From positions 9,824 through 24,684 of the forward strand of contig CAYQAE010000004.1 in NCBI GenBank assembly GCA_964415445.1: a stretch of DNA of 14,861 nt. The letters are read 5' to 3'. A program made the position numbers and the translations under genes. Positions 1 through 6,132 of the stretch are shown here, in pieces. Position 1 is the first letter of the stretch. Every line of letters begins with the position of its first letter. This DNA is from CAYQAE01 sp964415445 [NCBI: uncultured archaeon]. Its GTDB lineage: Archaea; CAYQAE01. The notes beneath the pieces were generated by a model. That model was given only the letters and a program-made list of their open reading frames with translations. It was not told where the DNA came from and did no database searches.

Positions 1-648
1 TAAAAGAATTAGAAATCCTATCAAGTGCTTGCGAACAAAAGACAAGCAAACTAAAAACTTATATTTTTTTAAGTGACCTAAAATATTTTCTATAATAACT
101 TTTTCGTTTTTTAATACCGGATTATCTGATACAATAATAAGATAATCTTTAGCCCCATGAACTATAATAGGTAAAATGTGAATTGTTTTTTCCTTACCTT
201 CTTCTTCATACATTACGCTTACTTTTTTTAATCCATCAAATACTCTTGATTTTATATAATCATAAAGTCCTGTGGTAATACCTAAGAACGAATCTTCTAA
301 TTTAGATGAACTTTTTACTAGACTAAGTCCATCTTCTGCGGCAATTCCTATTTCTATACTCGAATGTTTTGCGATTCTCTTTATACTTTCTTTGAGATTT
401 TTTTGTAATTTTATTGGATCATTAAATTTTTCTTCATCAAAGATACTTTCTTCCATATTAGGTTGCTCATAAATAAGATCATAAATTTGATTCATATTTT
501 GTTTTGTATTTTTTTTTAATTTTTTCTTTTTCTTTTTAGATTTCCAAAACAAAAAATAAATCCCTAAAACACTATTAGCTAGAATAAATTTACATTCGGG
601 AATAAAATTATAATAGCTTGACCAAATTATAGTAAAATAAATCCACAT
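1..648 (-). CDS. Membrane-anchored roadblock/LC7-like domain protein (3' end cut by window edge)
   Basis: Read on the minus strand from ATG at 648, the frame stays open for 216 codons to position 1, so the C-terminus lies outside the window. Residues 2-35 are hydrophobic, with one long or two short membrane helices, followed by a lysine run (about 37-46) typical of a cytoplasmic stop-transfer signal. Residues 52-78 are a polar, acidic linker. Residues about 80-198 look like a roadblock/LC7 fold: a helix, then the strand IEIGIAAEDGLSLV with the family's 'xxDGxxL' turn, a central helix (118-140), a beta hairpin ending in KDYLIIVSD, and a last helix. Archaeal and bacterial roadblock proteins often act as partners of small GTPases (as MglB does for MglA), but no GTPase is visible here. 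Internal ATG at 495 is an alternative start that would remove the membrane anchor. The membrane-segment coding stretch is open and plausible, so 648 is preferred. The roadblock call is inferred from pattern only. Confidence 0.6.
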   Translation of the reverse strand, partial: MWIYFTIIWSSYYNFIPECKFILANSVLGIYFLFWKSKKKKKKLKKNTKQNMNQIYDLIYEQPNMEESIFDEEKFNDPIKLQKNLKESIKRIAKHSSIEIGIAAEDGLSLVKSSSKLEDSFLGITTGLYDYIKSRVFDGLKKVSVMYEEEGKEKTIHILPIIVHGAKDYLIIVSDNPVLKNEKVIIENILGHLKKYKFLVCLSFVRKHLIGFLILL

Positions 649-671
649 ATATTTTAATTAAGATGTTATTA

Positions 672-680
672 CTTAAATCT
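672..680 (-). promoter_or_regulatory. Candidate TATA box for the roadblock gene
   Basis: On the minus strand a GATTTAAGT element lies about 27 bases upstream of ATG at 648. No Shine-Dalgarno sequence lies between them. The spacing would place the transcript start at or next to the start codon, as in leaderless archaeal messages. The whole divergent gap is A+T-rich, so chance similarity is likely. Confidence 0.25.
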
Positions 681-726
681 TTTTTCAAGAATTTTTGAAT
701 ATAAAAAATAAATAATTTATTTGTAT

Positions 727-731
727 GGTGA
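727..731 (+). promoter_or_regulatory. Shine-Dalgarno GGTGA that fixes the TTG start of dph5
   Basis: GGTGA pairs with the archaeal 16S rRNA 3' end (AUCACCUCC) and ends 5 bases before TTG at 737. The protein then begins MGKLVFVGLGL, where Dph5 proteins normally begin. No ATG in frame gives this N-terminus, so the site decides the start. Confidence 0.6.
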
Positions 732-736
732 ATTAA

Positions 737-1525
737 TTGGGTAAACTTGTATTTGTTGGATTAGGATTATCTTCTGAGTTTGATTTAAATCTTAGAGCAA
801 TAAAAATAATTGAAAGAGCAGAAAAAGTTTTTTTGGAAGATTATACTAATATAGCACCTAATTTAGATGAAGAAAAATTTAAAGAAATAACTGGGAAAAA
901 GATAATTCGTCTAAATCGATCTGACATTGAAAATGATAATTCAGAAAAAATATTTGAAATAGCAAAAGAAAAAATTGCTGTTTTTTTAGTAATTGGAGAT
1001 CCTATGGTATCGACTACTCATGCAGAAATTAGAATTGAAGCAAAAAAAAGAGGTATTGAGACTTTAATAATTCATAATACTTCTATTATTTCAGCAATAT
1101 GTGGAGCAACGGGTCTACAAAATTATAAATTTGGAAAAAATACAAGTATACCTTTTTTTGAAAAACATTATAAGCCATCTACTCCTTATAAAATAATAAA
1201 ACAAAATCTAGATAATGATTTGCATACTCTTCTTTTTTTAGATATAAAACCAGAGAGGTTGATGGATATTAAAGCGGCGATTGATATATTGAGGCAACTT
1301 GAAAATAAATTGCAGTATAATATTATTTCAGATGGTACTTTATTAGTTGGTGCAGCAAGAGTGGGTTGTGATAATAGTTCAGTTCAATGTGATTATCTTT
1401 CAAAGCTTTCTAAATATGATTTTGGTCCTACTCCTCACACTCTAATTGTTCCAGCATCTCTTCATCCTATTGAAGCTGAATATCTTCAATTATTTGCAAA
1501 CGCACCTAAAAAAATAAATATATAA
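737..1525 (+). CDS. dph5: Diphthine synthase (diphthamide biosynthesis methyltransferase)
   Basis: This is the S-adenosylmethionine-dependent methyltransferase that repeatedly methylates the 3-amino-3-carboxypropyl-histidine of translation elongation factor 2, the second step of diphthamide synthesis in the cytoplasm. The 262-residue length is normal for the family. Visible family motifs are N-terminal VFVGLGL (4-10), EDYTN (34-38), the SAM-site GDPM with following STTHAE (87-97), NTSIISAICGATGLQNYKFG (114-133), ARVGCDNSSVQ (207-217) and C-terminal PHTLIVPASLHPIEAEYL (233-250). This set separates it from the related tetrapyrrole methylases such as CobA/CbiF. The start is TTG, backed by a GGTGA ribosome site. 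It is divergent from the roadblock gene and lies 31 bases upstream of the zinc-ribbon gene in the same orientation, so the two may be co-transcribed. Identification is firm. Confidence 0.95.
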   Translation: MGKLVFVGLGLSSEFDLNLRAIKIIERAEKVFLEDYTNIAPNLDEEKFKEITGKKIIRLNRSDIENDNSEKIFEIAKEKIAVFLVIGDPMVSTTHAEIRIEAKKRGIETLIIHNTSIISAICGATGLQNYKFGKNTSIPFFEKHYKPSTPYKIIKQNLDNDLHTLLFLDIKPERLMDIKAAIDILRQLENKLQYNIISDGTLLVGAARVGCDNSSVQCDYLSKLSKYDFGPTPHTLIVPASLHPIEAEYLQLFANAPKKINI

Positions 1526-1546
1526 TATATTCATGATAATAGAAAA

Positions 1547-1551
1547 GTGAT
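1547..1551 (+). promoter_or_regulatory. Shine-Dalgarno GTGAT of the zinc-ribbon gene
   Basis: GTGAT is complementary to the AUCAC part of the 16S tail and ends 5 bases before GTG at 1557. This is the same spacing as at dph5, which supports the GTG start. Confidence 0.45.
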
Positions 1552-1556
1552 TTTAA

Positions 1557-1778
1557 GTGAAGGATAATTGTCCATTGTGTGGTTCAGCTCTTAAAAAAAC
1601 AAAATCATTTTTTTATTGTCCAGAATGTGCATGGTATGAACCTATAGACCAAAGTAAAAAGCATAAGAAGAAAAAAGAAAAATCAAAAAAAGCAGATACT
1701 AAAGAAGATTTAGAAGAGAAAAAGAAGATAAAAAAGAAAAAAAGAAAGATAAGCAAGTTTCAAAAAAAGAAGAATTAA
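1557..1778 (+). CDS. Zinc-ribbon protein, N-terminal part (zero frame of a frame-shifted gene)
   Basis: In the zero frame this encodes 73 residues. A treble-clef/zinc-ribbon knuckle pair, CPLCG (5-9) and CPEC (21-24), is followed by a tail rich in lysine and glutamate ending at TAA 1776-1778. The metal-binding pattern Cx2C-x12-Cx2C resembles zinc ribbons of archaeal RNA/DNA-binding or autoantigen p27-like proteins, but no family can be fixed. The tail does not look like a natural C-terminus, because the same K/E-rich composition continues without break in the -1 frame into the downstream open frame. Two in-frame A_AAA_AAG heptamers (1730-1736 and 1763-1769) allow a -1 slip, and a fused product would have 299 residues. 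I read this as one gene with 1769-2455, interrupted either by programmed frameshifting, by a missing base in a poly-A tract, or by a real mutation. Confidence 0.7.
   Translation: MKDNCPLCGSALKKTKSFFYCPECAWYEPIDQSKKHKKKKEKSKKADTKEDLEEKKKIKKKKRKISKFQKKKN
1730..1736 (+). other. Slippery heptamer A_AAA_AAG, upstream copy
   Basis: Relative to the zero frame of the zinc-ribbon gene the codons are AUA AAA AAG, so these seven bases match the X_XXY_YYZ type used by bacterial dnaX. A -1 slip here enters the frame that stays open to 2455. In such A-rich coding DNA the heptamer can also arise by chance. Confidence 0.35.
1763..1769 (+). other. Slippery heptamer A_AAA_AAG, 6 bases before the zero-frame stop
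   Basis: The zero-frame codons are CAA AAA AAG AAG AAT TAA. The heptamer is in the correct phase, lies directly upstream of the stop at 1776, and its -1 slip gives a continuous reading through K-E-E-L-I-S-K-E-E-F into the C-terminal half. No strong stimulatory hairpin is seen downstream. This is the best candidate site if the shift is programmed. Confidence 0.4.
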
Positions 1779-2455
1779 TATCAAAAGAAGAATTTAAAAT
1801 TGAAAAAAAGCCCTCTGAGATATCTGAAGAAGATATTGAAGATATATTACCTAATCTTTTTATCTCACTAGTTAAGGATTTAGGTTCTAAAGTTTTAGAG
1901 TTTGAAGATTTATCTTCATCTAATGCAGTGGCAGTGGCAAGATGGATAAAAGAAAATATAAGTGATTTTATTGCTAAAAAATTACCAGAGGAGAAAGAAA
2001 AAGATATTGTTGCAAAAATATTCATTCAACTTAATGAAAAAAAAGATAGTCTAATGATGCTAGCACCTGAAGAAGATACAGAAGAAGATACAGAAGAAGA
2101 TACAGAAGAAGATACAGAAGAAGATATTGAAGAAATAGAAGAGCCAGAAGAGGATGAAGAAGTTGAAGAAGACATATCTTTGTTAGCTAGAGCTAAAATG
2201 AGTGGGGAAGAACTTCATAAATTTGTAGATATTTTTATCAATACAATTAAGTTTCATTTAGGTTCAGATATATTTAGTTTTGAATCTATTATAGATTCTA
2301 ATGCAAAAAAAGTTGCTAAATGGATATTTGATAATCTTGAATCGATAACAAAACGTGAATTAGACAATGAAACTAAAAAAGAATTATCAACTAGAATATT
2401 TATTGAAGTTTGCAGAGAGACTAAAGGAGATAAATGGATAAAAAAATTTAGTTAA
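1769..2455 (+). CDS. C-terminal half of the zinc-ribbon protein: duplicated helical domain around an acidic repeat (-1 frame)
   Basis: This frame is open from 1703 but has no ATG, GTG or TTG before GTG 1928. A start at 1928 would cut into a domain. The sequence from about 1841 (DILPNLFISLVKDLG..., ending IFIQL) aligns along roughly 60 residues with a second copy starting FVDIFINTIKFHLG and ending IFIEV near 2412. Shared positions include LGS, F-E, SNA-x2-VA+WI and the IFI end. The first copy starts 80 bases upstream of 1928, so coding must begin earlier. Between the copies is a very acidic EEDT repeat. The function is unknown. Joined to the zinc ribbon it makes a 299-residue, highly charged protein that could bind nucleic acid or ribosomes. 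The stop lies 1 base from the stop of the opposite-strand gene. Confidence 0.65.
   Translation, partial: EELISKEEFKIEKKPSEISEEDIEDILPNLFISLVKDLGSKVLEFEDLSSSNAVAVARWIKENISDFIAKKLPEEKEKDIVAKIFIQLNEKKDSLMMLAPEEDTEEDTEEDTEEDTEEDIEEIEEPEEDEEVEEDISLLARAKMSGEELHKFVDIFINTIKFHLGSDIFSFESIIDSNAKKVAKWIFDNLESITKRELDNETKKELSTRIFIEVCRETKGDKWIKKFS
2069..2126 (+). repeat. 12-bp tandem repeat encoding EEDT units
   Basis: Four exact copies of GAAGAAGATACA run from 2069 to 2116, followed by a partial fifth copy. Each unit encodes Glu-Glu-Asp-Thr and keeps the reading frame. Identical units at DNA level suggest recent expansion by slippage. It forms the acidic hinge between the two copies of the helical domain. 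Confidence 0.9.
2440..2446 (-). terminator. Possible oligo-T terminator of the 353-residue membrane protein gene
   Basis: Seven A on the plus strand read as T7 on the minus strand, 10 bases past the minus-strand stop at 2457-2459 and inside the 3' end of the convergent gene. The two convergent units therefore seem to terminate within each other. Confidence 0.3.
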
Positions 2456-2456
2456 G

Positions 2457-3518
2457 TTATTTTTTCAATGGAACTCTCTCTAAAGCCAGTTCTTGATTTA
2501 TCATATATCTTAGAATACCTAAAATTAAAAGATTTATCCCTAGATCAAATATAGCAAAAAACTGTTCTCTATAAAATTCAAAAATCTGAATAATAAAAAT
2601 ATGAATTAATATCGAAGTTTTAAAATTTCTATATGCTTTTATTCTACTTTCACGTATTTTTATAGCACCTATTACTACAAAAAAAGCAGCCACAGTTGGT
2701 GCAATAATTTCTAATATTTCAAAAAAACTGAAAGTAGAAAAATCCATAGATTCTCTAAAATCAGGGATGAATTTTGAAAATATATCAAAAAAATACCACA
2801 AAGATTGAATAACAAATAGAAATACTACTAATTTAGAAAACCATTTTTTCTCTATTAATTGACGATAAATTTCTCTTAATCTGGTTTTAGTCTTTAGATA
2901 AAATCCAGGTTTGGGAGTTGAAATTGGTTCAATTTGTTCAAACCATTCTCTTAGAGATTTTGCAAACGGATCTTTGCAAGTTTCATCATCTAAAAGATCT
3001 AATGCTTGTTGCTTTTCATGTTCATCTAAGTCTGAAGCAGGTATATTTTTAGCTAATTCAAGAGCATTTATAACTCTCTCTTGATGTTTTAATCTTGGAT
3101 TTGCGTTTACAGACTGAAAAACTAAATATATAACTACAAATGTAACATAAATCATAGCAATTGTTGGTTCATAAAAATAATTATTGTCACTAGTTACAAA
3201 TTTTCCTAATTCATCAATAAATGCTCCAAATCCAAAACCACCAACTAATGCCGCAGATTCTAAGGAATGTCTGTCTAAAAATATCAAAAGCATCATAATC
3301 GCAATTAACATAAAAATTCCCCCCACTAAAACATGAGCAACATGAAGATCCCCGCCAGAAACTTGGGGATAATCTGTAATATATAAAAAAAAGCGAATTA
3401 ATGCAATAGTTGAAATACTAGATACCAAAAATAATTCTACTAACCAACTACTATTAATATCACGAATAAACGGTTTATATCTCAAATATTTTGATTTTAA
3501 TTTATCTTTAATTTCCAT
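2457..3518 (-). CDS. Polytopic membrane protein with a GGDLHxAH ... FIDELGKF signature, function unknown
   Basis: The protein has 353 residues and about seven membrane helices (near 28-47, 60-80, 88-104, 118-136, 226-246, 266-287, 304-340). A soluble loop of about 85 residues (140-225), rich in charged helices, splits a four-helix N-terminal block from the C-terminal block. Two conserved-looking intramembrane motifs stand out: GGDLHVAH (55-62) and GGFGFGAFIDELGKFVT (93-109), followed by DNNYFYEP. From memory, this signature recurs in uncharacterised membrane proteins of actinobacteria and other lineages, so it is a real family without a known role. The polar residues D57, H59, H62, D102, E103 and K106 inside or next to helices suggest ion or metal handling or catalysis, which is inference. 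It follows corA by 42 bases on the same strand. ATG 3518 has no ribosome site. Confidence 0.8.
   Translation of the reverse strand: MEIKDKLKSKYLRYKPFIRDINSSWLVELFLVSSISTIALIRFFLYITDYPQVSGGDLHVAHVLVGGIFMLIAIMMLLIFLDRHSLESAALVGGFGFGAFIDELGKFVTSDNNYFYEPTIAMIYVTFVVIYLVFQSVNANPRLKHQERVINALELAKNIPASDLDEHEKQQALDLLDDETCKDPFAKSLREWFEQIEPISTPKPGFYLKTKTRLREIYRQLIEKKWFSKLVVFLFVIQSLWYFFDIFSKFIPDFRESMDFSTFSFFEILEIIAPTVAAFFVVIGAIKIRESRIKAYRNFKTSILIHIFIIQIFEFYREQFFAIFDLGINLLILGILRYMINQELALERVPLKK
2460..2465 (+). terminator. Possible oligo-T terminator of the dph5/zinc-ribbon unit
   Basis: Six T residues begin 4 bases after the TAA at 2453-2455, inside the last codons of the convergent gene. Archaeal RNA polymerase terminates at U-tracts without needing a hairpin, so this is plausible but weak evidence. 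Confidence 0.3.
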
Positions 3519-3540
3519 ACTATAGAATTCTAAATTTTAC

Positions 3541-3548
3541 TTTAAAAG
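3541..3548 (-). promoter_or_regulatory. Candidate TATA box for the 353-residue membrane protein gene
   Basis: CTTTTAAA on the minus strand is centred about 26 bases upstream of ATG 3518, and no Shine-Dalgarno is present. The spacing would fit a leaderless transcript initiating inside the short corA-downstream gap. Low information content. Confidence 0.25.
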
Positions 3549-3560
3549 ATTTTAAATTTA

Positions 3561-4550
3561 CTAAATCCATTCTTTTTTCTTAAAATAAAGTATCATAATC
3601 ATGCCTATTATACTCATCATTATCAAAATTAAAGGATATCCTAATTTCAAACTAAGTTCTGGCATATTCTCAAAATTCATGCCATAAATTCCAGCTACAA
3701 AAGTTAAAGGAATAAAAATAGTACCTATAATTGTTAATACTTTCATTATTTCATTCATTTTATTACTTACACTTGATAGATCATATACATCACGAACATA
3801 CATCTCAGTTGAGTCTTTTAGAAACTTTGAATAACTTTTTGAAAAAGAATTAATGATTTCTCGAAGAGGCCAAATAGATCTTCTAAGTTTAATTAAGTCT
3901 TTTCTTATATTATATATTGATTGTAATTTTTTAGGGCTAGGATCATCAATTAATTCATCTTCCATATCTTCTATAATCTCACCAATTTTTTCTAATATTA
4001 CAAAATAATTATCTACTATTATATCTAAAAGAGCATAGATTAGGTAATCTACACCATTTTTTCTAATTTTTCCCCTTTTATTTCTAATACGGTCTCTTAG
4101 GGAATCAAAAACGTCCCCTACACATTCTTGGAAAGTAATAACGTAATTATGACCTAATATTGTACTGATCTGTTCAGAGATTATTTTATTTTTTTTAGAA
4201 TTAAAATAAAACATTTTAACTACTATAAATAAGTTATTTTCGTATTCTTCTATTTTTGGTCTCTGCTGAGTATTTAGAATATCTTCTAAAAGAAGTGAAT
4301 GTAAGCTAAAATGATTTCCTATCTTTTCTATTAATTCTATATTGTGCAAGCCATCTATATTAATCCAGCTAACTGTATTTTTATCTCGATATGGAAAACA
4401 ATCTTCAATATTTTTTGCTTTTATTTCTTCAAAATTATCTTCATCATAATCAAAAATAGTAATTTTGACTTGATCTTCTTTTTTGTCTCCTATATGAACT
4501 AAAGTGCCAGGTGGAAGACCCAATTTTGATTTTTTTTTGTTAAAGAGCAA
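3561..4550 (-). CDS. corA: CorA-type Mg2+/Co2+ transporter
   Basis: This inner-membrane divalent cation channel works as a pentamer. The C-terminus has the diagnostic two-helix layout: a first helix ending in the pore-mouth motif YGMN (293-296 counted from GTG 4562), an ENMPEL periplasmic loop, a second helix, and a basic tail KKKEW. Before it lie the alpha/beta cytoplasmic domain and the long stalk helices, with LLEDILNTQQRPKIEEYENN and the DxLIDDPSPKKLQSIYNIR region typical of archaeal members. Length is normal. Start choice: GTG at 4562 overlaps the mscS stop by one base (TAGTG) but has no ribosome site. TTG at 4550 lies 4 bases after a full GGTGAT and is preferred, giving 329 residues. 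It is translated just after an MscS channel gene, which fits a shared role in ion balance. Confidence 0.95.
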   Translation of the reverse strand: MLFNKKKSKLGLPPGTLVHIGDKKEDQVKITIFDYDEDNFEEIKAKNIEDCFPYRDKNTVSWINIDGLHNIELIEKIGNHFSLHSLLLEDILNTQQRPKIEEYENNLFIVVKMFYFNSKKNKIISEQISTILGHNYVITFQECVGDVFDSLRDRIRNKRGKIRKNGVDYLIYALLDIIVDNYFVILEKIGEIIEDMEDELIDDPSPKKLQSIYNIRKDLIKLRRSIWPLREIINSFSKSYSKFLKDSTEMYVRDVYDLSSVSNKMNEIMKVLTIIGTIFIPLTFVAGIYGMNFENMPELSLKLGYPLILIMMSIIGMIMILYFKKKEWI

Positions 4551-4554
4551 TTGT

Positions 4555-4560
4555 ATCACC
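4555..4560 (-). promoter_or_regulatory. Shine-Dalgarno GGTGAT suggesting a TTG start for corA
   Basis: On the minus strand GGTGAT is followed by ACAA and then TTG (4550-4548). The arrangement closely resembles the dph5 start (GGTGA, five bases, TTG). It overlaps the two upstream GTG codons, which would have no ribosome site themselves. Confidence 0.5.
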
Positions 4561-4561
4561 A

Positions 4562-5377
4562 CTAAGAAGAATTTTTTTGTTTAAGTTCATTTGCAAACCA
4601 TAATGTTCTTTGTGGGAAAGGTACTTGAATGCCATTTTCTTCTAAAGTTGTTTTCATTCTCCAAAGCATCTCCATCTTTAATCCATACCATTGAGTTGAA
4701 GGTGCCCAAATTCTCACAATTATATTTACAGAATTATCCCCTAAACTATCTACAAAAACTTGCGGATCTGGTTTTTTTAGAGCTAAAGGTTCATTTTCAA
4801 TTATATTACTAATAATTTGTATTGCTTTATTAGCATCATCGCTATATCTAACCCCAATAGTATATTCAAATCTTCTTACTGGATTTGCAAAATAATTGAT
4901 TATATTAGATGTAAAAGTAGTTGAATTTGGAATTCTTACATATATACCATCAAATTTAACTACAATTGTGGACATAATTTTAATATCTGTGACAATTCCT
5001 GATATATCGCCTATAGTTACTGCATCACCTATTTTTATTGGTTTTTCAGCCATAAGAAAAATTCCTGCAATTAAATTTGAAACTACACTTTGACTTGCAA
5101 ATCCAATTACTATTCCTAAAAATCCTCCTGCAACCAAAAGTCCTGATACCTCTAATCCTAAAATAGGAAAAATGATTGAAAAGGCAATTAGGATTATAAT
5201 TAAATATATTATTTTTGAGATTGTTGCTATACGATCTTTATTAACAGAGCCACTTAATTTTCTTCTCATGCGTATTGAAATGATCTTAGCAATAAATACA
5301 GCTATAATCATAATTATTATGACAACAAATAAATCTTGAAATTTTTCATCGCCTACAAGAGGGATCTCTAAATTCAT
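4562..5377 (-). CDS. Small-conductance mechanosensitive channel (MscS family), short form
   Basis: MscS channels open under membrane tension and release solutes during hypo-osmotic shock. This 271-residue protein has the minimal architecture: helix 1 (17-37), helix 2 (55-75) and the pore helix region (78-108) with the GFASQSVVSNLIAGIFLMAEKP family core. The beta domain follows, starting KIGDAVTIGDISGIV (115-129) and with IRIPNS-type strand VRIPNSTTFTSNIINY. The C-terminal alpha/beta vestibule domain ends in the usual GIQVPFPQRTLWF. The start is ATG 5377, which overlaps the DUF432 stop as ATGA and has GGAG 8 bases upstream. GTG 5386 would add three residues but has poorer support. It lies between DUF432 and corA in a tightly packed unit, so translational coupling is likely. 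Confidence 0.95.
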   Translation of the reverse strand: MNLEIPLVGDEKFQDLFVVIIIMIIAVFIAKIISIRMRRKLSGSVNKDRIATISKIIYLIIILIAFSIIFPILGLEVSGLLVAGGFLGIVIGFASQSVVSNLIAGIFLMAEKPIKIGDAVTIGDISGIVTDIKIMSTIVVKFDGIYVRIPNSTTFTSNIINYFANPVRRFEYTIGVRYSDDANKAIQIISNIIENEPLALKKPDPQVFVDSLGDNSVNIIVRIWAPSTQWYGLKMEMLWRMKTTLEENGIQVPFPQRTLWFANELKQKNSS

Positions 5378-6081
5378 AATCCCCACTCCATAATCATTTT
5401 TTTACCAATAATAGGAATCTTTCTAATAGAATAGAGTTCAACTGATTTTTTCATGTTTTTAGCTATTGATTTGTCAAAAAATCCAGTTTCAGCTATATTT
5501 TTTTGAGTGATATCCATGAATGCTTTCATTGAAACTATTTCATCGTTATAATATATTTTCATATCAGTTGCTCTAAAGATTACATGGTGAATAGAGGTCC
5601 ATTTATTAATGTTATTTGTAATTTTTAGTTTTATAACACCTTTTTCTAAATTATTTGTTTTAGGGATATCTGCATAGATATTACTTTTCCAATATCTACA
5701 AATATATCCTTCTTTAGGTGTTCCATATAATGTATATTTAGGTCTTATTAATGATAATATGTCTAAACTTTCAAAAATATTGTTAGAATAGGCTAAAATA
5801 CCTATTTCAATTGGAAATGTTATATAAATTGATTTTGTTGATTTTGGTTCAATAAAAATCTCATTTTCAAATTCAACTTGCAAATATGAAGAAATTTGGT
5901 TAGATTTGTTTAGAGGTTCAACTGGATTTAATATGATTTGTGCATCTTGAAAAAAAAGCTTCTTTTCTATTTTTTCTCCTAAAACATCTCTATTATACTT
6001 GGTTAGTTTATTGTCTTCTTTTATTTCAATAGAAATATTATTTTTTTCTATCTTTAGGGGTAGGTTATATTGTCCGTACAT
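5374..6081 (-). CDS. DUF432 family protein, probable MscS partner
   Basis: This 235-residue soluble protein has no signal or membrane segment and is mostly predicted beta strand. It matches my recollection of the archaeal DUF432 family: N-terminal YGQYNLP, a middle segment with IEPKSTKSIYITFPIEIGI (76-94), then PKYTLYGTPKEGYICRYWKS (113-132), and a late TDMKIYYNDEIVSMKAFMDI block with conserved tyrosines. Its function is unknown. Members are often encoded beside mscS genes, as here, where its TGA overlaps the channel's ATG by four bases (ATGA). A role as a cytoplasmic regulator or assembly partner of the channel is inference from that coupling. An 18-bp perfect palindrome lies 21 bases upstream of its ATG. 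Confidence 0.85.
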   Translation of the reverse strand: MYGQYNLPLKIEKNNISIEIKEDNKLTKYNRDVLGEKIEKKLFFQDAQIILNPVEPLNKSNQISSYLQVEFENEIFIEPKSTKSIYITFPIEIGILAYSNNIFESLDILSLIRPKYTLYGTPKEGYICRYWKSNIYADIPKTNNLEKGVIKLKITNNINKWTSIHHVIFRATDMKIYYNDEIVSMKAFMDITQKNIAETGFFDKSIAKNMKKSVELYSIRKIPIIGKKMIMEWGL

Positions 6082-6101
6082 ATAGCTACACTTTTAATAA
6101 C

Positions 6102-6119
6102 TAAAGAAATATTTCTTTA
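6102..6119. promoter_or_regulatory. 18-bp perfect palindrome upstream of DUF432
   Basis: TAAAGAAATATTTCTTTA is a perfect inverted repeat with no spacer, lying in the 51-base gap between the 143-residue membrane protein and DUF432. The dyad without loop looks more like an operator for a dimeric regulator than an RNA terminator hairpin. Either use is possible, and A+T richness raises the chance of coincidence. Confidence 0.4.
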
Positions 6120-6132
6120 ATCATTTATTATA

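Noticed and set aside
272-472. Plus-strand open frame of 66 codons
   Set aside because: It lies opposite the roadblock-like coding region, has no ribosome site and no recognisable features.
725-736. Tiny upstream reading frame ATG GTG AAT TAA before dph5
   Set aside because: It coincides with the GGTGA ribosome site. A three-codon frame is easily explained by chance.
1820-1836. Inverted repeat ATATC/GATAT as a frameshift-stimulating hairpin
   Set aside because: The stem has only five A+T-rich pairs and lies about 50 bases past the slippery site, too weak and too far to stimulate slippage.
1699-2025. 108-codon open frame on the minus strand, rich in Ser and Phe
   Set aside because: It is the antisense of the A-rich, K/E-encoding tract. 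Its composition is what such DNA gives when reversed, and the plus strand has zinc-ribbon and duplicated-domain evidence.
1928-2455. GTG 1928 as the true start of an independent 175-residue gene
   Set aside because: The codon falls inside the first copy of a duplicated domain, whose conserved start lies about 80 bases upstream in the same frame. No ribosome site precedes it.
5378-5386. GTG 5386 as start of the short mscS
   Set aside because: ATG 5377 gives the standard ATGA overlap and a GGAG site at good spacing, while GTG 5386 has no clear site.
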